Assembly (NCBI RefSeq): GCF_000504085.1
Contig: NC_022792.1
Span: forward strand, 496,001 to 560,000
Direction of reading: 5' to 3'
Length of the DNA stretch: 64,000 nt
Source: Pseudothermotoga elfii DSM 9442 = NBRC 107921
Lineage (GTDB): Bacteria > Thermotogota > Thermotogae > Thermotogales > DSM-5069
The notes beneath the pieces are model-generated. The model was not told the DNA's origin and ran no database searches. It worked only from the letters and a program-made list of their open reading frames with translations. Positions 36,768-45,328 of this stretch are shown here, piece by piece. Every line of letters starts with the position of its first letter. Positions within the stretch are counted from its first letter, which is position 1. The position numbers were made by a program, and so were the translations under genes.

Positions 36768-39081
36768 ATTGGTCACCACCTTTAAGAAGGTAACCAGCTA
36801 TAAAGACTGTTATCAACCATGATGCAGATAAACCTATCCCCATTAATATTCCAAATTCTTGTAGTAGTTTCCCTTCTGCCAGCGAGAAACTTCCAAATGC
36901 TGCAACTGTTGTAAAAGTACAGAAAGTTATTGATTTCAATGTTCTTGAAATTAATTCTCTCGAATTGCTTTCTGAAATATGTTTGATGTGTATCATTCCA
37001 TCAACTCCAATTCCAACCAATATCGGTATGAGCAACAGTGTCATGAAAGAAGCGTGAATTTCAAGTACATACCCTATACCGAACGCAATCACAACAGCAG
37101 CCATCACACAAGCAAGAATTACAGCACTCATCTTTAATGATTTTGTATCTATCAAAAGCATTACCAGAACACCTGCTGAAACCAGAAGTGCTATCCAATA
37201 TATAGTTCCCCTCATATCGTTCATCACACTATAAAGTATTGTAGGATATCCATATGATTGGACATTGTTTTCTTTGAAAAAGTTGAAAACCCTTTTAATC
37301 CTGTTTTCTTTATATAAATCCTCCGTTGTGTCGGTATAGAGAACATATTTTGTAACACCATCTTTTTCATAAAAGAGCATGGGGACATCTTTTTTTAGTT
37401 CGTTTATTACATCCTGCAGATTTTTGGAATTTTTTGCCATTGACAACATTTCTAATATCTGGCGGTAGACACCAACTTTCTTGAAAACTGCTGTGAGAAC
37501 TGGGTTGTTCACAATCTGAAACAGATCAGAATAAACGCTCGGTAACTTATCGATGTTTTCATACGATGCATATTCTAAAATGCTCATCATAGAAAGAGGA
37601 GTGGTCATGAAACCGGAATTTTTGATCAAATTGCTGATTCTTTCGAGTTCTTCAAGATTGTCAGCTATTACGCAGATTTCGCCAAAACCAACCTTTTGAA
37701 AACTCTTTTTCACCTCTGAAAAAGCTATGGAAGATTCCGATTTTTCCGAGACCAGGCCTGAAGGGGTATACCAGTAGTTTTTCAAGTTTATTATTCCAAG
37801 TGGTAAAAACACAACAATTGCACCTATAGCAATGAACCTCAAAATTTTTCTTGTCCTACCAGCCACAAGGAAGGAAAAATCAAATCTTCGGTTTTTTCCT
37901 TTCTCCTTAAATTTTGGCTTAATAATTATCAACAGCGCCGGAAGGAAAAAGAGCATGGTTGAGAAAAAAGAAACAACGCCAACAATTGAAAAAATACTCA
38001 TTTGCATGAATGGTTTTGAAAGACCGAAGAACATAGATGAAAAAGCTCCTATAGTTGTCATCAAAGCAGCAAGAGCAGGTCTGAAAAATTCCTTTACAGA
38101 AGCGACTATAGATTTTTCTTCAATTTTTCCTAATTGAGAGTGAGAGGTTATTTTGGTGATCATGTGGATTCCATAATCTATACCAAGCCCCAATATCATT
38201 GCATTCACGAAAGAAGTGACTATATTGATTTCACCAGAAAATAACTTGACAATTCCAAGGGTTATACACATAGCAACTGCCATAGATATCATCAGGAAAA
38301 TCAATATCCATAGGCTTCCATAACCAAAGTAAATCAAAAGGCAGATTCCTATAAACGATATCGAAGTGGTTAGGAAAAAGTCTTTTTTGACCTGTTCGTT
38401 CGATTCATAGACTCCCACAGCCGTTCCAGTGAAAAGAAATCTCACTCCAGTTTCTTTTGTTACCTGGTTGGCTATTTTTTTCAGGTTCTGTATAGCATTA
38501 CTCACGTTACCAACATCTATGATGTTATCCTTCAGAACGAAATTTATAACCATGACACGATTGTCGGGTGAAAGCATTGTATATTGATCTATTCCCTGTT
38601 GAGAAATATACTCTTCCAGCAGCTGCTGAGCAGTGGAGAAAGATGTTATTACTTTTCTCCATTCAGAAAAATCAAGCATATTCTCAACACTGAGGTTCAA
38701 TGTATCAGACACGGTTTTCAATCCAGTGGAATCGATCGCAAGAAAACCATATTTGATGAACAGTTCAGGATTATCGAGTTTCATAGTTTCAATTATGTGA
38801 TCGGTATTTTCGAATCTGTCTTTCAAAATTTGTAATGCTGCCTTTGTTTTTGGAATGTTGTTATCAGTATAAGCAATAACAGTTAGCGTGTTTGAAGATA
38901 ACTTTTCAGCAAGAAAATCTATCTGCTCTGTGTAAAAGTTGTTCCCCTGAGGAGCCAGTCCAGCAAGGTCGGAATTGATAGTTAGATTCGTTATACCAAG
39001 ATAGCCAAGAAAAATAGCGGCAGCAATAAATATCAGTACAATCGGTATACGATATTTGACTATAAACTCACCAAGAAACAA
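36745..39081 (-). CDS. MMPL/RND-family exporter
   Basis: This 778-residue membrane protein is of the MMPL/HpnN-type RND superfamily, which exports lipids or hydrophobic compounds using the proton motive force. The layout is duplicated: one helix, a large extracytoplasmic loop (about 35-205), five helices (about 210-375), a seventh helix, a second loop (about 430-600) and five more helices. The conserved GLGIDYGIHM segment in the first helix block and GIGVDGMIHIKH in the second carry the usual charged residues. It is a single-chain protein. Its operon with a glycolipid-type glycosyltransferase suggests lipid transport, an inference only. Confidence 0.85.
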   Translation of the reverse strand: MFLGEFIVKYRIPIVLIFIAAAIFLGYLGITNLTINSDLAGLAPQGNNFYTEQIDFLAEKLSSNTLTVIAYTDNNIPKTKAALQILKDRFENTDHIIETMKLDNPELFIKYGFLAIDSTGLKTVSDTLNLSVENMLDFSEWRKVITSFSTAQQLLEEYISQQGIDQYTMLSPDNRVMVINFVLKDNIIDVGNVSNAIQNLKKIANQVTKETGVRFLFTGTAVGVYESNEQVKKDFFLTTSISFIGICLLIYFGYGSLWILIFLMISMAVAMCITLGIVKLFSGEINIVTSFVNAMILGLGIDYGIHMITKITSHSQLGKIEEKSIVASVKEFFRPALAALMTTIGAFSSMFFGLSKPFMQMSIFSIVGVVSFFSTMLFFLPALLIIIKPKFKEKGKNRRFDFSFLVAGRTRKILRFIAIGAIVVFLPLGIINLKNYWYTPSGLVSEKSESSIAFSEVKKSFQKVGFGEICVIADNLEELERISNLIKNSGFMTTPLSMMSILEYASYENIDKLPSVYSDLFQIVNNPVLTAVFKKVGVYRQILEMLSMAKNSKNLQDVINELKKDVPMLFYEKDGVTKYVLYTDTTEDLYKENRIKRVFNFFKENNVQSYGYPTILYSVMNDMRGTIYWIALLVSAGVLVMLLIDTKSLKMSAVILACVMAAVVIAFGIGYVLEIHASFMTLLLIPILVGIGVDGMIHIKHISESNSRELISRTLKSITFCTFTTVAAFGSFSLAEGKLLQEFGILMGIGLSASWLITVFIAGYLLKGGDQFEDSDVH

Positions 39082-39524
39082 CGTCTCACCACCAATAACA
39101 CAATTATAAATGCTGATGTACGAATTAAATGCAAATAAAGACCGTATTGATTGCGCGAAAGAAAAAGAGAGTGAACAAAACTTATTGTGAAAGCCATCAT
39201 AGCTGGAAAATTCAAAAGTTCAAGAATTCTGAAATAAATTGGTGTAAAAAAATAAGGCAAGAAAAACATGGGAAATGATAGAACTTTTTTAGGGGTTTTT
39301 TCAATAAAAGCGATTAAACCACACAGGATCATTATATAAGTGTAGATCAGAATATTAAACTCAACAAATTTAATTGCAAGATTTGTGCACAGGAAGATAT
39401 AGTGTACTTCTTTTGAAAATGAAAACCACAGCGTGCTTGTGAGCAAAAATGGGACTATCATTGATCTGTAATCTGACGATTTTGAAATTTTTTTTGGTGA
39501 ATAAAGTAATACTAAGTAATTCAT
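39060..39524 (-). CDS. Unknown integral membrane protein
   Basis: This 154-residue protein is mostly hydrophobic with four or five likely membrane helices (IYTYIMILCGLIAF and LIRTSAFIIVLLVV, for example). I recognise no family. The ATG overlaps the preceding gene's stop as ATGA, and its 3' end overlaps the MMPL start by 22 bases. It therefore belongs to the same transcript and may assist the exporter or envelope synthesis. Confidence 0.6.
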   Translation of the reverse strand: MNYLVLLYSPKKISKSSDYRSMIVPFLLTSTLWFSFSKEVHYIFLCTNLAIKFVEFNILIYTYIMILCGLIAFIEKTPKKVLSFPMFFLPYFFTPIYFRILELLNFPAMMAFTISFVHSLFLSRNQYGLYLHLIRTSAFIIVLLVVRRCFLVSL

Positions 39525-40114
39525 TCTGTCCTTGCCACCTCTATCCTGTATTTCTCAACCATTGAAAGAAGTGAGTTTATCAGATCTTTGTTGCTCTCCA
39601 GTATATTTACTTCTGGCCCTTCGCCATTCAATGCTAAGATTATGACTCTGGCGACATCTATATGCTCGGATAAAATATAACCATTATTTGTAAGAGTCAC
39701 ACAGGGCTTATAAACAAAAAGTACTCCATTGAATTCAAAAGATGCTTCCATCAATTTTTCATAGTCACCAAACTTTAAGAATTTTTTTCTTTCGAAAACT
39801 GATGGAGCTTTCTTTCTGGCTTCTTCAAATAATCCTTGATAAGCATCCAGAGATTTTACCCGGAATACTGTTCTATCTGATAAAAGATCAATATCGATCC
39901 TTTTTCCAGTCAAGAGTGCTTTTTTGTATAAAAGAATTCTCTCGGCAACTATTTTCATCTGGTTTAAAAACCAATCAAGCGGAGACACCAAGACGACGTT
40001 CGGGAACGGCTGTATCTGATATATTTGTTTCTCCTGGTTCATAGAAAGGATGATAAACAAAAAAAGTGAAATACATATCAGAAAGCACGTCACAGCCATT
40101 CCCGTTGATGTCAT
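39521..40114 (-). CDS. Unknown membrane-anchored protein
   Basis: This 197-residue protein has one N-terminal membrane segment (VTCFLICISLFLFIILSM) and a mixed alpha/beta soluble region. I recognise no domain. The ATG overlaps the ctpA stop as ATGA, and the stop overlaps the next gene the same way. It lies in an operon of envelope functions, so the soluble part is probably periplasmic. The call is limited to topology. Confidence 0.6.
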   Translation of the reverse strand: MTSTGMAVTCFLICISLFLFIILSMNQEKQIYQIQPFPNVVLVSPLDWFLNQMKIVAERILLYKKALLTGKRIDIDLLSDRTVFRVKSLDAYQGLFEEARKKAPSVFERKKFLKFGDYEKLMEASFEFNGVLFVYKPCVTLTNNGYILSEHIDVARVIILALNGEGPEVNILESNKDLINSLLSMVEKYRIEVARTE

Positions 40115-41322
40115 TCAATCAACTCCAGCAAAGTTTCCAATCCTTTAATTATGAACGGATCTTCCGTATTGACATCGATGATTTTCTTGGTGTAATCGAT
40201 CACGACAGATTCGTGTGAAACATCTGTACTTTCCTCAACAAAGACATCCGGTTCTATTCCTATCCTATGTATATCTTTTCCAGATGGGGTCATGTAATGG
40301 GCAGTTGTCAAATACAATGTTCCACCGTTATTCAGGGGAAATCCTGTTTGTACAGACCCTTTTCCAAATGTCTTAGTTCCAACCACTCTGGCTATTTGAT
40401 GATCTTTCAGTGCGCCCGTTAGTATTTCGGCTGCAGAAGCAGAGCCTCCGTTTACAAGCACGACCATCGGTATATTTGGGTAATTGTTGCCCTTTGATTC
40501 ATAGACTTCTTCGACTCCGTAAGCATTTTTTGTTTTCACTATGATACCGTTGTCTATGAAGTAACTTGCAACTTCTATCGCGCTATTGAGATATCCTCCA
40601 GGGTTGTCTCGCAGGTCGATTATTAAACCCTTGATTCCCTTGGAAAAAATATCATCCAGTGCTTCTGCCATTTCCTGTGATGTTTTCGCACCAAACCTTG
40701 TTATGAGTGTATAACCGATTCTACCTTTAGAAGTTTCTATAAAGGCGTGTTTCACAGGGATAATCTGTATTACTTCTCTTACTATCTCAAAAGATAAAAG
40801 AGATTCAACATTTTCCCTGAGTACCTTTATTCTTACGGTTGTTCCAGGCTGGCCTCGCAACTTCCTGACAGCTTCCATGTAAGTCATTTCACTTACAGGC
40901 TCATCGTCTATCGTCACTATTCTGTCTCCGGCCTTTAAGCCCGTACGCCACGCGGGCGTGCCATACATCGGCGAGATGACTTTGATAGCTTTATATTCGC
41001 TGTCATAAGTTACTTCTATGCCAAGACCACCATACTCCCCTTCGAGTTCTATTTGTTTTTCTTCAGTACTTTCGGGGTTCTCGTAATATGAGAAATCATC
41101 TCCAAGCCCTTTTACCAAGCCATCTATGGCATAATCCATCAGTTTATTCAAATCAATTTCATCTTTCTCATAGTAAGTGTTGAGAATATAGGAAAGAGTC
41201 TGATAGAACGGTTCTAATGCTGTGTTGACTTCTTTGGGAGTAACAGCAGCTGATAAAAGCCAACTAATAGCAACTACTGCAACAGCGAGTATGACTATGA
41301 AACCCAGTGAATTCTTTTTCAT
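40111..41322 (-). CDS. ctpA: Carboxy-terminal processing protease (S41)
   Basis: This exported serine protease of the CtpA/Prc family has 403 residues. An N-terminal membrane or signal segment (LGFIVILAVAVVAISWLL) is followed by a PDZ domain (about 95-175, with the GLGIEV ligand-groove strand). The S41 catalytic core contains LIIDLRDNPGG, the catalytic serine at S296 in GGSASAAEI and the general-base lysine at K321 in TFGKGSVQT. The S-K spacing of 25 matches the family. AAGGAGG precedes the ATG. It would trim or degrade periplasmic proteins from their C-termini. Confidence 0.95.
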   Translation of the reverse strand: MKKNSLGFIVILAVAVVAISWLLSAAVTPKEVNTALEPFYQTLSYILNTYYEKDEIDLNKLMDYAIDGLVKGLGDDFSYYENPESTEEKQIELEGEYGGLGIEVTYDSEYKAIKVISPMYGTPAWRTGLKAGDRIVTIDDEPVSEMTYMEAVRKLRGQPGTTVRIKVLRENVESLLSFEIVREVIQIIPVKHAFIETSKGRIGYTLITRFGAKTSQEMAEALDDIFSKGIKGLIIDLRDNPGGYLNSAIEVASYFIDNGIIVKTKNAYGVEEVYESKGNNYPNIPMVVLVNGGSASAAEILTGALKDHQIARVVGTKTFGKGSVQTGFPLNNGGTLYLTTAHYMTPSGKDIHRIGIEPDVFVEESTDVSHESVVIDYTKKIIDVNTEDPFIIKGLETLLELIE

Positions 41323-41325
41323 TTT

Positions 41326-42105
41326 TTATCCCTCCTTAAAATCATTAACTTTTCGGGCGAATACCATGAAGGCTGTATGAGCGACCATCCTGTCGAATGG
41401 TCGGAGTCGATCTGGAACTGGTTTGTACTGTCGAAGCAGGCTTTCCCATACTTCAATATCAACAAATGCATGACCATGTAACTCTTTCAGTACTAATTGA
41501 ACTTGATTCGTTGTCGGGCAGACTATTGCGATATTACCGGATCCAAGCAAAGATTTATGACAGTGCGGTATATAATTCCACGGATCTGGCACATCCAAAA
41601 AGATTGCATTAGCCTTCTCGTCAAAACCATCTTTTATGTCTTTCAATTTAAATACGACTCTTTCAGAAAGCCCCCATTTTGCAATATTGGCTTCAGCTAT
41701 TTTCTTAAAATCTTCCCTTCTTTCGTAAGCGAAAACTTTTCCATCTGGTCCGATCATTCTTGCTATGGCCGCGCACATTGCTCCACTACCAACACCTGCA
41801 TCTATAACTACATCTCCTTCCTTTATATCAAGCATCATTAATATATAGCCCATGTCTTTCGGATAAACAATTTGCGTTTTACGTTTCATTTTAAAAATTT
41901 CATCCACAAGTCTTGGGCGTAAAATCAAAAATGGTTCACCATTTTTTGTTTCTGCTCTGTCTCCATAAGCTTTTCCAATGAGGTTTTTCAACTCCACTAC
42001 ACCCTTGTGGGTCCCAAGAATGTTGTCTTGAACCTGCACTATGAATGTAGTATCATCTTCAAATAATAACAGTGCCCTGTCATCTTGTTTGATGAATTCG
42101 CTCAT
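41326..42105 (-). CDS. trmI: tRNA (adenine-58-N1)-methyltransferase
   Basis: This 259-residue enzyme forms m1A58 in the T-loop of tRNA, important for tRNA stability at high temperature. It has the TrmI N-terminal beta-barrel, then IVYPKDMGYILMMLDIKEGD. The SAM-binding VIDAGVGSGAMCAAIARMIG is at about 100-120, and FLDVPDPWNYIP carries the catalytic aspartate region. ATG 42105 follows GGGAGG and overlaps the upstream stop as ATGA; a longer open frame adds ten unlikely residues. It precedes ctpA by three bases. Confidence 0.93.
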   Translation of the reverse strand: MSEFIKQDDRALLLFEDDTTFIVQVQDNILGTHKGVVELKNLIGKAYGDRAETKNGEPFLILRPRLVDEIFKMKRKTQIVYPKDMGYILMMLDIKEGDVVIDAGVGSGAMCAAIARMIGPDGKVFAYERREDFKKIAEANIAKWGLSERVVFKLKDIKDGFDEKANAIFLDVPDPWNYIPHCHKSLLGSGNIAIVCPTTNQVQLVLKELHGHAFVDIEVWESLLRQYKPVPDRLRPFDRMVAHTAFMVFARKVNDFKEG

Positions 42106-42563
42106 AATCCTCCCTCTACAGGCCAGCTTGACCATATTTTTCTTGAAAAACCATATCTTATGTCCACATAATTTACTAATTTATCTTGTCTTTTACCATC
42201 AATTAAAATGTAGACTGAGTCCAATCCTTTGAAATTTTCAAAAATAGTTCTCAGAATCTGATGTAGAAGATACCTTTCCTGATCAAAGTTCAAATTTTTT
42301 ATAGCTGATGACTTCAAATCGATTACAAGCGATCGTTCTACAAAAAAATATGCCCTTAGCAGTTCTTTTGGAACAAAGCTGATAGTGTCTTTTACAGGTT
42401 GTGCAAGCTTTTCCATCAAAAAAGCCACAGCATTATCTCCCTCATAATCAATTGTATAACTCACAGGAGATAAATTGTCATTCAGATAAAATAGCGTGAA
42501 ATTTCTGCAAAACGCCGTTACCACAACCAGGCACATCAGGATCGAAAATTTCAGGTTTCTCAT
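42102..42563 (-). CDS. Exported GerMN-domain protein
   Basis: This 153-residue protein has a signal peptide (LKFSILMCLVVVTAFC) followed by a single GerMN-like domain. The pattern is TLFYLNDNLSPVSYTID, then AVAFLMEKLAQPVKDTISFVP, a beta strand with LVIDLKSSA, RYLLHQILRTIFENFKGLDSV and YILIDGKRQ. GerMN domains occur in GerM, LpqB and proteins beside peptidoglycan amidases; their function is not established. No sporulation is implied. It overlaps trmI by four bases and follows an unknown exported protein by one base. Confidence 0.65.
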   Translation of the reverse strand: MRNLKFSILMCLVVVTAFCRNFTLFYLNDNLSPVSYTIDYEGDNAVAFLMEKLAQPVKDTISFVPKELLRAYFFVERSLVIDLKSSAIKNLNFDQERYLLHQILRTIFENFKGLDSVYILIDGKRQDKLVNYVDIRYGFSRKIWSSWPVEGGL

Positions 42564-43487
42564 TTATTCAAGCATCTCCTCAACGAATTTTCTTACTTGT
42601 TCAATGTCCTGATTGTTTAACAATAATATCATTCCAATTTTGCCAACAGGTATATCGTAGATAGGACAGATTTCAATCTTTAAACCAAAATGGTTTGCTA
42701 TTTTTTCAGCGATCTCCTTTGTCTGGGCATAAACTGCCCAGTCAGATCCTTCGAAATCTGGTGAATAAGGTCTTATTATGATTCTTCCGTCACCTTCAGC
42801 ATAAAACAACAAAATACCGTTCTGATCGACCTTATGTTCAGAAAAAAATGGGATTAAAACCACATTTCCTGGTATTAATTCTTTCGAATAAAGTATTACT
42901 CTGATCAGCCCCTTCAGCTCTATGAGCTGATCAATCTTTCTTTGTGGTGTATCAAAAGCTGCTATCATTTGACCTGGTTTGTAAAGCAAACCTCTGTAGG
43001 ATACATAATTTACAGACGATACAGTGATTTGCCCATCATGTTCGCTGAATATCAACTCATTGCGACCTTTGTAAACTACTTCTATCATATTTTCATCGAA
43101 CTTCATATCTTCAACAATCATCTGTGGCAGGATCAATCTGTTATTTTCGATCATTGCAGGTATATCAAAGGTATCGAGAGTGTCTTTTAAAGGTATTTTA
43201 TCTGATTTTTTTGCAACTCCGTCAATAAAAAAAGTGGATGCCTGTCTGGAAAATCCTGCCGTGTGACCTTTCCATACAAAATAAGAAAAATCACCAATTT
43301 CTCCTGTGGCGGGCTCTTCTAGTCCCATCAATTTGCAGTAGTTTTCCCATATAGTCGCAAATGTATTCCAATCCACTGTAAAATTCTCAGCAGGAGATGA
43401 ATATATCATGTTAGTCCCGACATATATTTCAATTGAAAAGCAGAGAGAGAAGGCTATAAAAGCAAGGAAAAAAGATAATTTTCTCAA
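42564..43487 (-). CDS. Unknown exported protein beside GerMN gene
   Basis: This 307-residue protein has a signal peptide (LSFFLAFIAFSLCFS). A domain resembling the copper-amine-oxidase-N-type or envelope-binding modules found before amidases may lie at about 70-150 (FFIDGVAKKSDKIPLKDT, then NNRLILPQMIVEDM). The C-terminal half could be a reduced N-acetylmuramoyl-alanine amidase-like fold, but I cannot point to the zinc ligands, so no enzyme activity is claimed. TTG 43487 overlaps the kinase stop as TTGA. The pairing with GerMN is reminiscent of amidase-GerMN neighbours elsewhere. Confidence 0.5.
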   Translation of the reverse strand: MRKLSFFLAFIAFSLCFSIEIYVGTNMIYSSPAENFTVDWNTFATIWENYCKLMGLEEPATGEIGDFSYFVWKGHTAGFSRQASTFFIDGVAKKSDKIPLKDTLDTFDIPAMIENNRLILPQMIVEDMKFDENMIEVVYKGRNELIFSEHDGQITVSSVNYVSYRGLLYKPGQMIAAFDTPQRKIDQLIELKGLIRVILYSKELIPGNVVLIPFFSEHKVDQNGILLFYAEGDGRIIIRPYSPDFEGSDWAVYAQTKEIAEKIANHFGLKIEICPIYDIPVGKIGMILLLNNQDIEQVRKFVEEMLE

Positions 43488-45151
43488 TATTTAAAGGCAC
43501 TCCTTCCTATAAATTCCCTGAGAATCGACGTTCTTGGTATATCTTCTATATTCGTAATTGGTAGAAAATAATCCAGAAGCTTTGTGAGTCTCAGAGCTTC
43601 TGTGTACTCCGAGGCATTCTGAGATATCTGAACAAGCAATTGCTCGGCAAAGGTCTTGAGTACCGCTAATTCGTAAACAATAGCAGAATTGAACATTGTA
43701 TCTGCTTCTTCCTGAAATGGAAAAATGTATTTCTCTTCTCCGCGTCTGACACTTGGCCACATCATAATTGTTTCGAGTGCCGAATGGCCACGAAATTTGT
43801 AATCTCGGACTATTCTTCTGAGCAATCTTGTATCTGTTGTCGTGATTCTGTTGTGTGCGTCAAGGTTGAGTTGAGTTAAAGCACTCACATAGATTTTAAA
43901 TTTATATGATCTATCAATCAAAGAGGTTAACTTTTCATTCAATCCATGTATACCTTCAACAACTATTGGTTGGTTTTTATCAACCTTAACTTTTTTACCA
44001 GAAGGTATTCTTTTTCCGATTTTGAAATCGAATTTTGGTAATTCCACTTCTTTCCCGTCAAGCAATTGAACCAGATGTTGGTTAAAAAGATCCAGATCTA
44101 TGGCTTCAATTGATTCAAAGTCCGGATTACCATTTTCATCCTTAGGAGTTTTTTCTCTATCGACGAAGTAATCGTCAAGAGATACTGTTACTGGCTTGTA
44201 ACCAAATACTTTAAGCTGGACCAGTAAGCGTTTGGCAAAGGTTGTTTTTCCAGATGATGAAGGGCCCGCTATGAGAATCAAACGAGCCATGCTTTCAGAA
44301 AACTGTTCAGCTATTTGGGCTATTCTTTTCTCGTGAAGGGCTTCATTGAGTATCATCAAATCAACTACTTCTCTCTCACCCCTGGCTATCAGTTCATTTA
44401 AATCCGCGACAGTGTTAATACCTATTACATCAAGCCAGCGTGCGTATTCAAGAAAAACAGAGGACAATTTTGGCAATTTCTTTGGTGAGCTTATATTTTC
44501 AGGATTTGCCCTGTCTGGCAAAACGACGAGAAACCCCTCGCCATCTTTCTGAAGATCGAAGTGAGTTAAATAACCCGTACTGGGAGGCATATAACCATAG
44601 TAATAATCATAATGGTTGAGACATTTATAAAGCTTTATCGTCTTCTTTTTTCTGAATTTGAACAATCTTATTCTGTCTGCGTCACCTTGCTCTGTAAAAA
44701 TTTTGAAGGCATCTTCTTTGTAAAACTCGTGTTTTTCGAAAGTTATATCCATTTTTACCAGTTCACTCATTTTGCTCTTGATTTTGACTATTTCTTCTTC
44801 TGAAAACTCTTTTCTGTACCCGTTTTTTCTTAACTCGCAGTACAGGGCATTACCAACAGAATGTAGTACCCACAGCTGATAATCCTGATACATTTCTTTC
44901 AAAACCATGTGAAGAAGAAACAGCACACCGCGCTGGTAGATTCTCAAACCATCCAGGGTGGTAAGATCTATAAAAGAAACATTACCACCGCGATCCAGTT
45001 TTTTGTTGAGTTCCACTATAGAATTATCAATTTTTGCTGCTACAATGGCTGTCTGATGATATTTGCTGAATTTTGAGACGTAATCAATTAGCTTTGTGCC
45101 CTCAGGGACGATAAGCTCTTCATTTGTTTCTAAAAAGTAGAGTTTTATCAA
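43484..45151 (-). CDS. Uridine kinase-like protein with N-terminal TGS/threonyl-tRNA synthetase-like region
   Basis: This 555-residue protein combines an N-terminal TGS-like strand pattern (IKLYFLETNEELIVPEGTKL) and a threonyl-tRNA synthetase editing-like middle (about 60-240). A phosphoribulokinase/uridine kinase domain follows (about 285-490). Its Walker A is IAGPSSSGKTTFAKRLL, with VTVSLDDYFVDREKTP and VVEGIHGLNEKL following. Proteins of this architecture, such as the T. maritima uridine kinase-like protein, are annotated as pyrimidine nucleoside kinases, but the true substrate is uncertain. TTG 45151 follows GGTGG by four bases. It is the first gene of the long operon down to birA and is divergent from the tRNA-Gln gene. 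Confidence 0.82.
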   Translation of the reverse strand: MIKLYFLETNEELIVPEGTKLIDYVSKFSKYHQTAIVAAKIDNSIVELNKKLDRGGNVSFIDLTTLDGLRIYQRGVLFLLHMVLKEMYQDYQLWVLHSVGNALYCELRKNGYRKEFSEEEIVKIKSKMSELVKMDITFEKHEFYKEDAFKIFTEQGDADRIRLFKFRKKKTIKLYKCLNHYDYYYGYMPPSTGYLTHFDLQKDGEGFLVVLPDRANPENISSPKKLPKLSSVFLEYARWLDVIGINTVADLNELIARGEREVVDLMILNEALHEKRIAQIAEQFSESMARLILIAGPSSSGKTTFAKRLLVQLKVFGYKPVTVSLDDYFVDREKTPKDENGNPDFESIEAIDLDLFNQHLVQLLDGKEVELPKFDFKIGKRIPSGKKVKVDKNQPIVVEGIHGLNEKLTSLIDRSYKFKIYVSALTQLNLDAHNRITTTDTRLLRRIVRDYKFRGHSALETIMMWPSVRRGEEKYIFPFQEEADTMFNSAIVYELAVLKTFAEQLLVQISQNASEYTEALRLTKLLDYFLPITNIEDIPRTSILREFIGRSAFKY

Positions 45152-45171
45152 TGTACCACCTTCTTAGTCTA

Positions 45172-45200
45172 TTGACGTTGGTTTCCAGCAGTGATAAAAT
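45172..45200 (+). promoter_or_regulatory. Promoter of tRNA-Gln
   Basis: TTGACG at 45172-45177 is followed after exactly 17 bases by TAAAAT at 45195-45200, predicting a start near 45207, four bases before the mature tRNA. Confidence 0.8.
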
Positions 45201-45210
45201 TATACCACGG

Positions 45211-45286
45211 TGGGGCGTAGCCAAGCTGGTAAGGCATCGGACTTTGGATCCGACATTCGGAGGTTCGAATCCTCCCGCCCCAGCCA
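45211..45286 (+). tRNA. tRNA-Gln (anticodon TTG)
   Basis: A 76-base cloverleaf with acceptor TGGGGCG pairing CGCCCCA, an anticodon stem CGGAC/ATCCG around a loop containing TTG, a TTCGAAT T-loop, and an encoded CCA at 45284-45286. The weak U1-A72 pair is typical of glutamine tRNA. It is transcribed alone. Confidence 0.97.
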
Positions 45287-45288
45287 GA

Positions 45289-45317
45289 AAAGCGGGCATA
45301 TGCCCGCTTTCTTTTTT
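45289..45317. terminator. Terminator after tRNA-Gln, shared with the convergent operon
   Basis: AAAGCGGGCA pairs with TGCCCGCTTT (10 bp) and is followed by CTTTTTT. The upstream A-run gives a shorter T-run on the minus strand, so it can also end the lysS-chaperone operon. Confidence 0.88.
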
Positions 45318-45328
45318 CATCAAGGTTG

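Noticed and set aside
42102-42563. Spore germination function for the GerMN gene
   Set aside because: No sporulation genes are present and the domain is widespread in non-sporulating bacteria.
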